DNA of 64,000 nucleotides from Paenibacillus ginsengarvi (GTDB lineage Bacteria > Bacillota > Bacilli > Paenibacillales > NBRC-103111): positions 124,001-188,000 of the forward strand of contig NZ_RBAH01000005.1 of assembly GCF_003626695.1 (NCBI RefSeq), written 5' to 3'. A model generated the notes under the pieces. The model was not told the origin of the DNA and did not search any database. It saw only the letters and a list, made by a program, of their open reading frames with translations. Shown one piece after another: positions 34,461 to 42,517 of this stretch. The position numbers and the translations under genes are program-made. How positions within the stretch are numbered: position 1 is the stretch's first letter; each line of letters opens with the position of its first letter.

Positions 34461-35615
34461 ATGGCAGTTCGCAATATCGGCATTATTATGAATGGGGTTA
34501 CCGGACGTATGGGAACGAACCAGCACTTGATCCGTTCGATTCTCGCTATCAGGAGTCAAGGAGGAGTTGCGCTCCCGAACGGCGATGTCATTATGCCGGA
34601 CCCAATCCTGGTCGGCAGACAGGCGCATAAGCTGCAAGCACTTGCCGAAACGCACGGCGTAGCCCGCTGGAGCACGAATCTCGAAGAGTGCCTTGCCGAT
34701 CCGTACAACGAAATTTACTTCGACAGCCAAACGACGGTTCGCCGCGCAGAAAGCATCAAGCAGGCAATCGCCGCAGGCAAACATATTTATTGCGAGAAGC
34801 CGACGGCTGTCGACCTGGACGGTTCGATGGAGCTGGCCCGCATCGCAACCGAAGCCGGCGTGAAGAACGGCGTCGTGCAGGACAAACTGTTCCTTCCGGG
34901 ACTTTTGAAAATGAAACGCCTGATCGATTCCGGCTTTTTCGGACGCATCCTGTCCGTACGGATGGAGTTCGGCTACTGGGTATTCGAAGGCGACTGGCAG
35001 CCGGGGCAGCGTCCGTCGTGGAACTACCGCAAGGAAGACGGCGGCGGCATTATCGTCGACATGTTCGCGCACTGGCGTTACGTGCTGGACAATCTGTTCG
35101 GCGAAGTGAAGTCCGTCTCCTGTCTGGCCGCGACGCACATTCCGCAGCGTTTGGACGAGCAAGGCGCGCCTTATGCATGTACAGCCGACGATGCCGCATA
35201 CGCTACTTTTGAGCTGGAAGGCGGAGTAATTGTACAGGCGAACTCGTCCTGGGCGGTGCGCGTTGACCGCGACGACCTGCTGACGATTACGGTGGACGGA
35301 ACGGAAGGAAGCGCCGTAGCCGGACTGCGCGACTGCAAAGCGCAGCATCGCGTCAACACGCCGAAGCCGGTTTGGAATCCGGATATCCCGAACCCGTTCA
35401 AGTTCCGCGATCAATGGGTGCAAGTGCCGGACAATCAAAATTTCGACAACGGCTTCAAAGTGCAGTGGGAAATGTTCCTGAAGCACATCGTGATCGATAC
35501 GCCGTTCCCGTGGGATCTGCTCGAAGGCGCCAAAGGAACCCAGCTCGCCGATCTCGCGCTGCAATCGTGGCAGGAACGCCGCTGGATCGATGTGCCGAAG
35601 CTTAGCTTGAAATAA
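34461..35615 (+). CDS. Gfo/Idh/MocA family oxidoreductase
   Basis: 384 residues from ATG 34461, behind AGGGAG. The N-terminal Rossmann fold opens NIGIIMNGVTGRMGTNQHL, an unusual nucleotide loop seen in one branch of the family. The active-site motif is HIYCEKPTAV. The C-terminal domain has GGGIIVDMFAHWRYVLDNL. It probably oxidises a sugar or inositol-like hydroxyl with NAD(P)+. It is the first gene of a module with DUF993 (26 nt downstream), a TIM-barrel isomerase and a second Gfo/Idh protein. Confidence 0.82.
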   Translation: MAVRNIGIIMNGVTGRMGTNQHLIRSILAIRSQGGVALPNGDVIMPDPILVGRQAHKLQALAETHGVARWSTNLEECLADPYNEIYFDSQTTVRRAESIKQAIAAGKHIYCEKPTAVDLDGSMELARIATEAGVKNGVVQDKLFLPGLLKMKRLIDSGFFGRILSVRMEFGYWVFEGDWQPGQRPSWNYRKEDGGGIIVDMFAHWRYVLDNLFGEVKSVSCLAATHIPQRLDEQGAPYACTADDAAYATFELEGGVIVQANSSWAVRVDRDDLLTITVDGTEGSAVAGLRDCKAQHRVNTPKPVWNPDIPNPFKFRDQWVQVPDNQNFDNGFKVQWEMFLKHIVIDTPFPWDLLEGAKGTQLADLALQSWQERRWIDVPKLSLK

Positions 35616-35641
35616 TCGAAGGCGAAGGGAGACCGGTACCG

Positions 35642-36808
35642 ATGGCAAAATCTTTGCTTCTCCCCCGCGCGGGGGGACAGCTGTACGAATATACGCTCGG
35701 CGAGGCGAAAACGTTCGCTCCGAAGACGGCGCCGTTTCAGGGCCGCGTCGCATTCTCGGCCGCTCACGTCGTTTGCGATCCGTTTGCCGACGCCGATCCG
35801 CTGAACAACGCTCAGATCGACTGGAACGCCACGCTGGCCTACCGGCACCATCTGTGGTCGCTCGGACTAGCCGTCGCGGAAGCGATGGATACGGCGCAGC
35901 GCGGCATGGGCCTCGACTGGAACCGCTCGAAGGAGCTGATCCGCCGCTCGATTGCGGAAGCGCGCAGCGTAGGCGGACGCATCGCCTGCGGAGCGGGCAC
36001 CGATCATTTGGCTCCGGGGCCGAACGTAACGCTCGAAGCGGTGGAAGCGGCGTACGAGGAGCAGGTCGGCTTCGTCGAGGGCGAGGGCGGTCAAGTCATT
36101 TTGATGGCGAGCCGCGCTTTGGCCGCTTGCGCCAAAGGTCCTGAGGACTATGAGCGCGTTTACTCGAAAATTTTGGGCCAGGTAAAGCAGCCGGTCGTGC
36201 TGCACTGGCTCGGCGATATGTTCGATCCGGCGCTTGCCGGGTACTGGGGCTACAAGGACGATCTGGACGCGGCGATGGACGTATGCCTGCGTATCATCAA
36301 GGCGAACGCGGACAAAGTCGACGGGATCAAAATTTCGCTGCTTGACGCGGGCAAAGAAATCCGCATGCGCCGACTGCTGCCGGAAGGCGTCAAAATGTAC
36401 ACGGGCGACGACTTTAATTACCCAGAGCTGATTCGCGGCGACGAGCAGGGTTACAGCCACGCGCTGCTCGGTATATTCGACGCGATCGCGCCTGCGGCCG
36501 CCGAAGCGCTCCATGCGCTGGACCGCGGCGACTGGGCGCGGTACGAAGAGGTGATGGAGCCGACGGTCGCCTTGTCGCGGCACATTTTCCAAAAGCCTAC
36601 GTATGCGTACAAAACCGGCATCGTATTCATGGCTTATCTGAACGGACATCAGCAGCATTTCCGCATGATTGCAGGCAGCGAGGGAGCGCGTTCGGTCGTT
36701 CATCTGGCCGAACTGTTCGCGCTGGCCGACCGGGCGGGACTGCTGACCGACGCCGAGCTTGCCGTCAAACGGATGAAGCATGTGCTCGCGCTGGCGGGAA
36801 TCGAATAA
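35642..36808 (+). CDS. DUF993 family protein (aldolase-like TIM barrel)
   Basis: 388 residues matching the DUF993 family, which is related to dihydrodipicolinate synthase-type barrels. Features are VAFSAAHVVCDPFADADPLN, ACGAGTDHLAPG, PVVLHWLGDMFDPALAGYWG and the candidate imine lysine in VDGIKISLLDAGKE. No member function is established to my knowledge. Its position between a dehydrogenase and a xylose-isomerase-like protein suggests it cleaves or dehydrates a keto-sugar intermediate; that is inference. ATG 35642 follows GAAGGGAGA. Confidence 0.8.
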   Translation: MAKSLLLPRAGGQLYEYTLGEAKTFAPKTAPFQGRVAFSAAHVVCDPFADADPLNNAQIDWNATLAYRHHLWSLGLAVAEAMDTAQRGMGLDWNRSKELIRRSIAEARSVGGRIACGAGTDHLAPGPNVTLEAVEAAYEEQVGFVEGEGGQVILMASRALAACAKGPEDYERVYSKILGQVKQPVVLHWLGDMFDPALAGYWGYKDDLDAAMDVCLRIIKANADKVDGIKISLLDAGKEIRMRRLLPEGVKMYTGDDFNYPELIRGDEQGYSHALLGIFDAIAPAAAEALHALDRGDWARYEEVMEPTVALSRHIFQKPTYAYKTGIVFMAYLNGHQQHFRMIAGSEGARSVVHLAELFALADRAGLLTDAELAVKRMKHVLALAGIE

Positions 36809-36850
36809 GCGAAGCGGAAGCGGAAGCAGCTTAACTTGCAGGAATATTTT

Positions 36851-36876
36851 CCAGCCCGGGTATAGCCCGGGCTCTA
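36851..36876 (+). other. Hairpin between DUF993 and isomerase genes
   Basis: AGCCCGGG (36853-36860) and CCCGGGCT (36866-36873) form a perfect 8-bp stem with a 5-nt loop. The following CTATTAC is a poor U-tract, so it may be a partial terminator or an mRNA 3'-stabilising structure inside the operon. Confidence 0.5.
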
Positions 36877-36908
36877 TTACAGATGTATAATTACGGGGGG
36901 GAAACGGC

Positions 36909-37730
36909 ATGGAGCCTCTACGTTCCATTGATAGACTCAGCTTGAATCAAATTACGACCGACCGGCTGAACATGCGGGAAGCGGTTGACGTAACTGTCCG
37001 GGCCGATGTGCCTTGGATCGCCTTGTGGCGGCATAAAGTCGCCGAAGCGGGGCTTGCCGAGAGCAAGCGGCTCGTGCGCGACGCCGGGCTTCGCGTCTCC
37101 AGCCTGTGCCGCGGCGGCTACTTTCCGGCGGCTACGGCCGAGGAGCGCAAGAAGCGTCTCGACGACAACCGCCGCGCGGTAGAGGAAGCGGCCGAGCTCG
37201 GCACCGACGTGCTCGTGCTCGTATGCGGTCCGGCGCCCGATCGTGACATCGACTTCGCCCGCAAGACGGTTGCCGAGGCGATCGAGGAGCTGGCGCCGTT
37301 TGCCCGCTCGCACGGCGTCAAGCTCGGCATCGAGCCGCTGCATCCGATGTATGCGGCGGAGCGGTCGGTCATTAACACGTTGGCTCAGGCGAATACGCTG
37401 GCCGAACGGTTTGACGTGCAGGACGTCGGCGTTGTCATCGATGCGTTCCACGTCTGGTGGGACCCGGAGCTGTACAAGCAGATCGAACGGGCGCGGGGGC
37501 GCATTCTCGGCTTCCACGTATCGGATTGGATCGTGCCGGTGCCGGATCTGCTTATGGGCCGCGGCATGATGGGAGACGGCGTCATCGAGCTGCGCCGCAT
37601 GCGGCATGCCGTCGAAGCGGCCGGCTACAACGGGCCGATCGAGGTCGAGATTTTTAATCAGAAAGTATGGGATATGCCGGGAGACGAAGCTCTCGCCTTG
37701 ATCAAAGAACGTTATTTGGAGCATTGCTAA
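36909..37730 (+). CDS. Sugar phosphate isomerase/epimerase (xylose isomerase-like TIM barrel)
   Basis: 273 residues; ATG behind GGGGGG. The metal ligands of the AP-endonuclease-2/xylose-isomerase-like barrel are visible: Glu in KLGIEPLHPMYA, Asp in VGVVIDAFHVWWDP, His in GFHVSDW, Glu in PIEVEIFN. Family members isomerise or epimerise sugars or cleave 3-keto-glycosides. Flanking Gfo/Idh genes make a keto-sugar route plausible. Confidence 0.83.
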   Translation: MEPLRSIDRLSLNQITTDRLNMREAVDVTVRADVPWIALWRHKVAEAGLAESKRLVRDAGLRVSSLCRGGYFPAATAEERKKRLDDNRRAVEEAAELGTDVLVLVCGPAPDRDIDFARKTVAEAIEELAPFARSHGVKLGIEPLHPMYAAERSVINTLAQANTLAERFDVQDVGVVIDAFHVWWDPELYKQIERARGRILGFHVSDWIVPVPDLLMGRGMMGDGVIELRRMRHAVEAAGYNGPIEVEIFNQKVWDMPGDEALALIKERYLEHC

Positions 37731-37776
37731 TCGCCTCGCCTCTTACCGTCCTGGGCGGAAGACGAGCGGTTGGAAG

Positions 37777-37808
37777 ATTGCCTGGGGAGCTTAGTCTTCC
37801 CGGGCAAT
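37777..37808 (+). other. Leader hairpin before second Gfo/Idh gene
   Basis: ATTGCCTGGGGA (37777-37788) pairs with TTCCCGGGCAAT (37797-37808) over 12 bp with two G-U pairs and an 8-nt loop. No U-tract follows, and it ends 15 nt before the binding site of the next gene. It may protect or separate the downstream message. Confidence 0.5.
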
Positions 37809-37836
37809 TACGCATATTTGCTGGGAGGAAACGTTC

Positions 37837-39063
37837 GTGAACATTATTCGAGCCGGTATTATCGGAATCGGCGGGTTTGGCGCGCAGCATGTCAGAATTG
37901 CAACGGAACTAGCTAAGGAAGGGCTGCTCGAGATCGTAGCTTTTGCCGACTTGAGAGCCGAATCTTATGCGGAAGAGTACGGGAAGCTCACAGCGCTAGG
38001 CGCGAAGCACTACACCGATTACGAGCAAATGCTCGGCGAGCATCCAGAAATCGATTTCGTCGCCATCGCCACCCCGATTGCCGCCCACAAGCCGATGTGC
38101 GTGCGCGTCATGCAGCTGGGCTTCCATGTGATCGTCGAGAAGCCGCCTGCAGTGACCATACAAGATCTGGACGAGATGATCGCTGCTTCGAAAGAAACCG
38201 GCAAATGGTGCCAGGTCGACTTTCAAAATACGTCGGGCCGCGCCTTCCGCGAGCTGCTGACCGAGCTTTCCCAAGGGGCCATCGGGCAAGTGACGCATGT
38301 AACCGGCGTCGGGATGTGGAAGCGGACGCGTTCGTATTACGACCGGACCCGCTGGGCCGGCAAGCTGACCTGCGACGGCCAATATGTGCTGGACGGCACA
38401 TTCAACAACCCGCTAGCCCATCTGCTGAACAATTGCATGGTTGTGGCAGGAAGCGGGGATGCCGGACGGGCGATACCGGAAACGGTGCAGGCGGAGCTCT
38501 ATCATGTGAACGACATCGAGGGCGACGACACTTCCGTCATTCGGATCGGAACGAAGGAAGGCGTAACCGTTCATTTTTATGCGATGCTTTCCCACCACGG
38601 GCACGAGGTTCCGTATATTTCGATTCGTGGTACGGAAGGCGAGGCGTACTGGAACTACCAGAACACGTTTACGATCCGCGGACGTAATGGCGAAGAGACG
38701 AAGTCGTATTCTCCGGAAGTGCTCGTGCGCAATATGTACCTGAACCTGATGCAAGCGATTTCCGGCTCCTGCGAGCCGCTTTATTGTCCGATTGAAGCGT
38801 GCCGCAGCTTCATGCTCGCGTCCAACGGCGCTTACGAATCGGCTGGTCTCGTTCGCGAGATTCCGATGACGTACGCGGTGGAGCGCGAGGAAGACGGCAC
38901 GACCGTGCGGCTGCTGCCGGAGCTATCCGAGCGGATGAAGGACATCGCGCAGCAGGGACTTCTGTATTCGGAAGCTTCGCTTCCATGGGCGGTGCCGACG
39001 AGCCCGTTCCGGATGGAAGGCTACAACCGCTTCGAGCTGTTTGCGGACAAGCTGGGGAAATAA
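37837..39063 (+). CDS. Gfo/Idh/MocA family oxidoreductase
   Basis: 408 residues from GTG 37837 behind GGGAGGAAA. The Rossmann start is IIRAGIIGIGGFGAQHVRIA with a canonical GxGGFG loop. The catalytic lysine is in HVIVEKPPAV. The C-terminal domain (ISIRGTEGEAYWNYQNTF) is the alpha/beta substrate domain. It is the last gene of the sugar module and has a strong terminator. Having two Gfo/Idh proteins suggests an oxidation followed later by a reduction, as in keto-sugar shuttle pathways. Confidence 0.83.
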   Translation: MNIIRAGIIGIGGFGAQHVRIATELAKEGLLEIVAFADLRAESYAEEYGKLTALGAKHYTDYEQMLGEHPEIDFVAIATPIAAHKPMCVRVMQLGFHVIVEKPPAVTIQDLDEMIAASKETGKWCQVDFQNTSGRAFRELLTELSQGAIGQVTHVTGVGMWKRTRSYYDRTRWAGKLTCDGQYVLDGTFNNPLAHLLNNCMVVAGSGDAGRAIPETVQAELYHVNDIEGDDTSVIRIGTKEGVTVHFYAMLSHHGHEVPYISIRGTEGEAYWNYQNTFTIRGRNGEETKSYSPEVLVRNMYLNLMQAISGSCEPLYCPIEACRSFMLASNGAYESAGLVREIPMTYAVEREEDGTTVRLLPELSERMKDIAQQGLLYSEASLPWAVPTSPFRMEGYNRFELFADKLGK

Positions 39064-39067
39064 TCGT

Positions 39068-39098
39068 AAGGCTGCCTTGGAGGCGGCCTTTTTTTATC
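39068..39098 (+). terminator. Intrinsic terminator of the DUF993 sugar operon
   Basis: AAGGCTGCCT and AGGCGGCCTT pair over 10 bp around TGG, followed by TTTTTTTATC. Confidence 0.9.
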
Positions 39099-39108
39099 GT
39101 TACAGGAG

Positions 39109-39530
39109 TTTAAACTTCGCTAAAGCATTAAAGCGAAAAGCGTCTTTCAGTACCAAGAAAAGCTACCGCCTACGCAGGACCATTCATCGTGGAAAAGGCT
39201 TCGTTTAGAAGCTTTTCTTATGGCACAGGGAAGCGGAATCGGAAGTTCCGCTATGGCTGGCGGAATGGCGCCGAACGGGCGATAACGGAAGCGGAAATTC
39301 CGTTAAAGCCGCCGATAGCTCGAGTGGAGCTGGGCAAATGAAGCAATAAAGGAAGTGGGGCTTCCTTTATACGGGCCTAGTAGGCTCGCGAAGCGGCGAT
39401 AACGGAACTGGCGGTTCCGCTGAAACGGCGATAACGGAAGCGGAAATTCCACTATAACTGGCGAAATGCCGATGACCGGACGAAAAGGAGCGAAACAGCC
39501 GCTATCGGCTGCTATTCCCGTGCAATAAAG
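39109..39530. repeat. Dispersed five-hairpin intergenic repeat, copy A
   Basis: About 400 non-coding bases homologous and collinear with 47970-48320. Five GGAA...TTCC stem-loops occur: 39232-39252 (AGCGGAA/TTCCGCT), 39283-39305 (TAACGGAA/TTCCGTTA), 39346-39370 (ATAAAGGAAG/CTTCCTTTAT), 39403-39419 and 39431-39455. Between them are shared blocks such as GCCGCCGATAGCT and GGCTCGCGAAGCGG. It sits directly behind an operon terminator and before the LacI gene. It contains no open frame that looks coding. Confidence 0.8.
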
Positions 39531-39587
39531 CGGGTGTTGCGGTATAGTATACGTAGTCGCAACAATAGCAGAAAAGAGGCTGTCCTA

Positions 39588-40613
39588 GTGAGGGTAACGG
39601 TAAAAGACATAGCCAAATTAGCGGGAGTCACGCAGCCTACCGTTTCGAAGGCGCTTAATAACGAGCCTGGCGTCAGCGAGGAAACAAGAATGCGTATTCT
39701 GAGTATCGCCAAGGAGCTGAACTACGTCCCGAATCTGGCTGCGAAGCGGCTTGTAACCCGGCAATCGAATTGCATCGGGCTTATTTGGCCGCGTATCGAA
39801 GGGTTGTTTTATTTTCACCTGTGCCATGCGATCGAGCGGGAAGTGACGAAGCGGGGACTGACGTTTCTCATCTCGGTGGCCAATCCGGCCGAGGCGGTGC
39901 ATACGTTCAACGAGCATTTCGTCGACCGGGTCCTGTTCTGGGAAGCTTCCGGCTGGGCGCCGGATATGCGGTTTGTGAAGGAGATGGAGGCGTTTCAGGG
40001 CGAGCTGCTGCTTATGGGCGGCGCCAGCTTGCCGGGGGCCCATCGGATCGATATCGACCGCAAGGCGGGCATTTATAAAGCGGTGCAGCATCTGGCCCAG
40101 CTCGGACACCGGAAAATTACGTATATCGGCAATCCGAACGATAAGCTGAACGGGTACATGCAAGGGATGTTCGAATTCGGCATGGAGCATCATCCGGACT
40201 ACTTCATCAAACGGGGCATAGACGGCAAAGCACCGGAGCAGGCCATTCAGGGCCTGTTCGCCCGGCCCGCGAGCGAGCGTCCGACCGCGCTCATTATCGA
40301 CAGTCAGGGCATGCTGTTTCAGATGCTGAAATGGTTTCGCAAGCTGAGAGTTTCCATTCCGGACGACCTGTCCCTGATCGTATACGACGACGTGCCCGAG
40401 CTGGAGGACGTACTGGACGTGCCACTGACGACCGTTGGCCCGAATATCGGGGAACTTGCGAGAAGGGCGGTCGAGATTTTGGCCGGTGAGCTTCCCGCAG
40501 GCCAAGCTACGGATACGGACAGTAAGGAACAAGCGCTCTCCCGCGGCGTTGAGCTTGTTATCGAGCCGGTGCTGACGGTTCGCCAATCGACGAAATCGCT
40601 CCCCGTAAGTTAG
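39588..40613 (+). CDS. LacI family transcriptional regulator
   Basis: 341 residues from GTG 39588 (VRVTVKDIAKLAGVTQPTVSKALNNE), which places the LacI HTH exactly at the N terminus; the in-frame codons before it carry no binding site. The hinge is LNYVPNLAAKRLVTRQS. The periplasmic-binding-like effector domain follows (LFYFHLCHAIEREV, YDDVPELEDVLDVPLTTVGP). The adjacent solute-binding gene has a 20-bp LacI-type palindrome in its promoter, so that gene is the likely target and a sugar the likely inducer. Confidence 0.88.
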   Translation: MRVTVKDIAKLAGVTQPTVSKALNNEPGVSEETRMRILSIAKELNYVPNLAAKRLVTRQSNCIGLIWPRIEGLFYFHLCHAIEREVTKRGLTFLISVANPAEAVHTFNEHFVDRVLFWEASGWAPDMRFVKEMEAFQGELLLMGGASLPGAHRIDIDRKAGIYKAVQHLAQLGHRKITYIGNPNDKLNGYMQGMFEFGMEHHPDYFIKRGIDGKAPEQAIQGLFARPASERPTALIIDSQGMLFQMLKWFRKLRVSIPDDLSLIVYDDVPELEDVLDVPLTTVGPNIGELARRAVEILAGELPAGQATDTDSKEQALSRGVELVIEPVLTVRQSTKSLPVS

Positions 40614-40632
40614 ACAAATAAAGAGAAGACCC

Positions 40633-40738
40633 GCGGGACGCTCGAAGGAAGAGGAGACGTCCCGCAGAAACAAAAATCGCCCGCAGAAACGAAGAGGACC
40701 GCGCGTGTGTTCCTCTAGATTTCTCTGGGCGATTTTTG
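40633..40738 (+). terminator. Tandem intrinsic terminators after lacI-type gene
   Basis: A first stem GCGGGACG/CGTCCCGC (40634-40664) is followed by a large hairpin in which AAAAATCGCCC (40672-40682) pairs with GGGCGATTTTT (40727-40737), enclosing AGAAA/TTTCT and AGAGGA/TCCTCT pairs and ending in TTTTTGTTG. Confidence 0.85.
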
Positions 40739-40741
40739 TTG

Positions 40742-40771
40742 TTTACAAATAAAGAATACGTATACTATAAT
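40742..40771 (+). promoter_or_regulatory. Candidate promoter upstream of solute-binding gene
   Basis: TTTACA (40742-40747) and TATAAT (40766-40771) are separated by 18 nt. A transcript from here would carry both LacI-type operators in a roughly 270-nt leader. Confidence 0.55.
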
Positions 40772-40855
40772 AAACCCATAAGCTGCTTATGATCAGTATC
40801 TTGGGCTAGTTATACATCGCGAATCCGAATTCGCAAATTCGTCTTTTTTCGCTCT

Positions 40856-40869
40856 TTTAGCAATCGATT
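40856..40869 (+). promoter_or_regulatory. LacI-type operator, partial site
   Basis: TTTAGCAATCGATT repeats exactly the first 14 bases of the palindrome at 40966-40985; the right arm has decayed to TCTCTC. Its start is exactly 110 bp upstream of the full site, which would allow looping. Confidence 0.6.
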
Positions 40870-40965
40870 TCTCTCAACTTAAGGGGAGGTGAGCATCGGC
40901 GGTACCTAGAGAAACAAGCTCGGCTTGTCAGGTGAAGTCGTCCACGAAGCGAATTATTTCACCCA

Positions 40966-40985
40966 TTTAGCAATCGATTGCTAAA
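40966..40985 (+). promoter_or_regulatory. LacI-type operator, full palindrome
   Basis: TTTAGCAATCGATTGCTAAA is a perfect 20-bp palindrome with the central CG step of LacI-family operators. It overlaps a possible -35 (TTGCTA) with TATAGT 15 nt further on, so bound repressor would block the downstream solute-binding gene. Confidence 0.8.
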
Positions 40986-41051
40986 GCGTTATCATTAGTA
41001 TAGTGGCAAAACGACGAAAGTATTGTAATCTTAAACCGGGGGGCTGTATGT

Positions 41052-42386
41052 ATGGTCAAACATTTGTTAAAGAAAAGCGCGGCGGCGGGGATCGCAATCG
41101 CTGTTATCGCATCGGGCTGCGGCAAATCCGACGAAGGCAGCAAGGGCGGAGCCGACAAGGATACGAAGGCGGCGGCGGTCGATTACACGAAAGGCGATTA
41201 CGAGGTCGTCATCCAGGATTTGGCCGGGGGCTCCGACGAGCCGTTCGAGAAATCGTTCGGCCAGTATATCCGTAAAAAATTTCCGAACTTCAAAATTACG
41301 TTTATTCAAAGCAAAGAGGGAACGAAGCTCCAGGACTTGACTTTAGCCGGCCAAAACGTCGATATCGTCTACGCGTCCCTGGAAACGATCTCGGGCCCGC
41401 TTCTCGCGAGCGGCCAGCAGTTCGATATGAGCGGACTCATCAAAGAGCACGGCGTCGATCTGAACAAATTCGAGCAAACAACGATTGATGCGGTACGGAC
41501 GATGGGCGACGGCAAAATCTACTACTTGCCGGTTACCACGATGGTGCAGGTCATGTTTTATAATAAAGGGATATTCGACAAGCTTGGCGTTCCGTATCCG
41601 AAGGACGGCATGACGTGGGACGACGTGCACGCGATGAATCAGAAGCTGACGCGCAATGAAAGCGGTATCAACTATATGGGCTACTCGGCTTCGCCGAACC
41701 ACATTTTGCGGATGAACCAGATGTCGGTCCCGATGTACGATCCGAAGACGAAAAAGCCGATGTTGACCGACGAGCGCTGGAAAGCCGCGATCGAAAGGTA
41801 CTTCTTGAACGAAGCGAGCAGCAGCTACAAAACCTGGTCAACGGAAAAGAAAAAGCTGCCGTATTACACGGAAATGACCGCTTCGCAGGAGCTGGCGACG
41901 ATAGTGTTCAACTCGCAGTTCCCGTTTGACGGGCCTCAGTACGTGAAGGATATCGACTGGGATCTCGTGGCGCTGCCGACAACCAAAGACAAGCCGAAGC
42001 TGGGCTCACAAGCGTCGCCGCGCATGTTCGCAATTACCGGCACGGCCAAAAACAAAGGGCCTGCGATGGAGGTCATCAAACAACTGACGTCCGTAGAGGT
42101 GCAAACGGAAATATCCAAGCAAGGCTTTATGACCGTGCTGAACGACGACAACGTGAAAAAGCTGATCGGCAGCGAGAGCCAGTTCAAGAACAAAAACTGG
42201 AAGGCGGTTTATTACAACGAGATCGCGCCGAAATCGTACCAAAGCATCTATGACGGCGACATTTTGCAAAAGTTTCTTTCGCCGGTCGTGCTGAAGGTCG
42301 TCACGGGACAAACGGATCTCAACACGGCGCTGCGCGAGGCTCAGGATCAGGCGGAGAAATTCGTGCAGGCGGAGCAGCAAAAATAA
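41052..42386 (+). CDS. Extracellular solute-binding lipoprotein, sugar ABC type (orphan)
   Basis: 444 residues; ATG behind GGGGGGC. The lipobox IASGC lies in IAIAVIASGCGKSDEG. The family-1 fold has VMFYNKGIFDKLGVPYPKDG and MTWDDVHAMNQKLT. It closely resembles the proteins at 30798 and 50540. It is alone, with a strong terminator behind and no permease genes. Its promoter carries LacI-type operators, so expression is probably induced by a sugar sensed by the LacI protein encoded upstream. Confidence 0.88.
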   Translation: MVKHLLKKSAAAGIAIAVIASGCGKSDEGSKGGADKDTKAAAVDYTKGDYEVVIQDLAGGSDEPFEKSFGQYIRKKFPNFKITFIQSKEGTKLQDLTLAGQNVDIVYASLETISGPLLASGQQFDMSGLIKEHGVDLNKFEQTTIDAVRTMGDGKIYYLPVTTMVQVMFYNKGIFDKLGVPYPKDGMTWDDVHAMNQKLTRNESGINYMGYSASPNHILRMNQMSVPMYDPKTKKPMLTDERWKAAIERYFLNEASSSYKTWSTEKKKLPYYTEMTASQELATIVFNSQFPFDGPQYVKDIDWDLVALPTTKDKPKLGSQASPRMFAITGTAKNKGPAMEVIKQLTSVEVQTEISKQGFMTVLNDDNVKKLIGSESQFKNKNWKAVYYNEIAPKSYQSIYDGDILQKFLSPVVLKVVTGQTDLNTALREAQDQAEKFVQAEQQK

Positions 42387-42418
42387 ACAGCTAAGCGCAT
42401 AAATATCGGCAGGAACAG

Positions 42419-42465
42419 TAAAAAACGCCCCGGGAGCGGTATGCTCTCCCAGGGGCGTTTTTGTT
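42419..42465. terminator. Bidirectional terminator between solute-binding gene and acsA
   Basis: AAAAACGCCCCGGGAG and CTCCCAGGGGCGTTTTT form a long stem; the flanking A-run and T-run supply U-tracts on both strands. Confidence 0.93.
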
Positions 42466-42473
42466 GTCGCTCC

Positions 42474-42501
42474 GGCCAAGCGGCATGCTTGCCGCTTGGC
42501 C
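42474..42501. other. GC-rich perfect hairpin downstream of acsA
   Basis: GGCCAAGCGGC (42474-42484) and GCCGCTTGGCC (42491-42501) pair over 11 bp. It has no U-tract and lies between the acsA stop and its terminator, probably protecting the 3' end of the acsA message. Confidence 0.6.
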
Positions 42502-42517
42502 TGGCGCGTAGCTGGAA

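Noticed and set aside
39121..39180. Relation between CTTTCAGTACCAAGAAAAGC and similar words at 44445-44475 and 44570
   Set aside because: The shared words are short and lie in different contexts; similarity did not extend, so chance is the simpler explanation.
39109..39530. CRISPR array interpretation of the repeated GGAA...TTCC units
   Set aside because: Unit spacing is unequal, the intervening sequences are conserved between copies instead of being unique spacers, and no cas genes are present.
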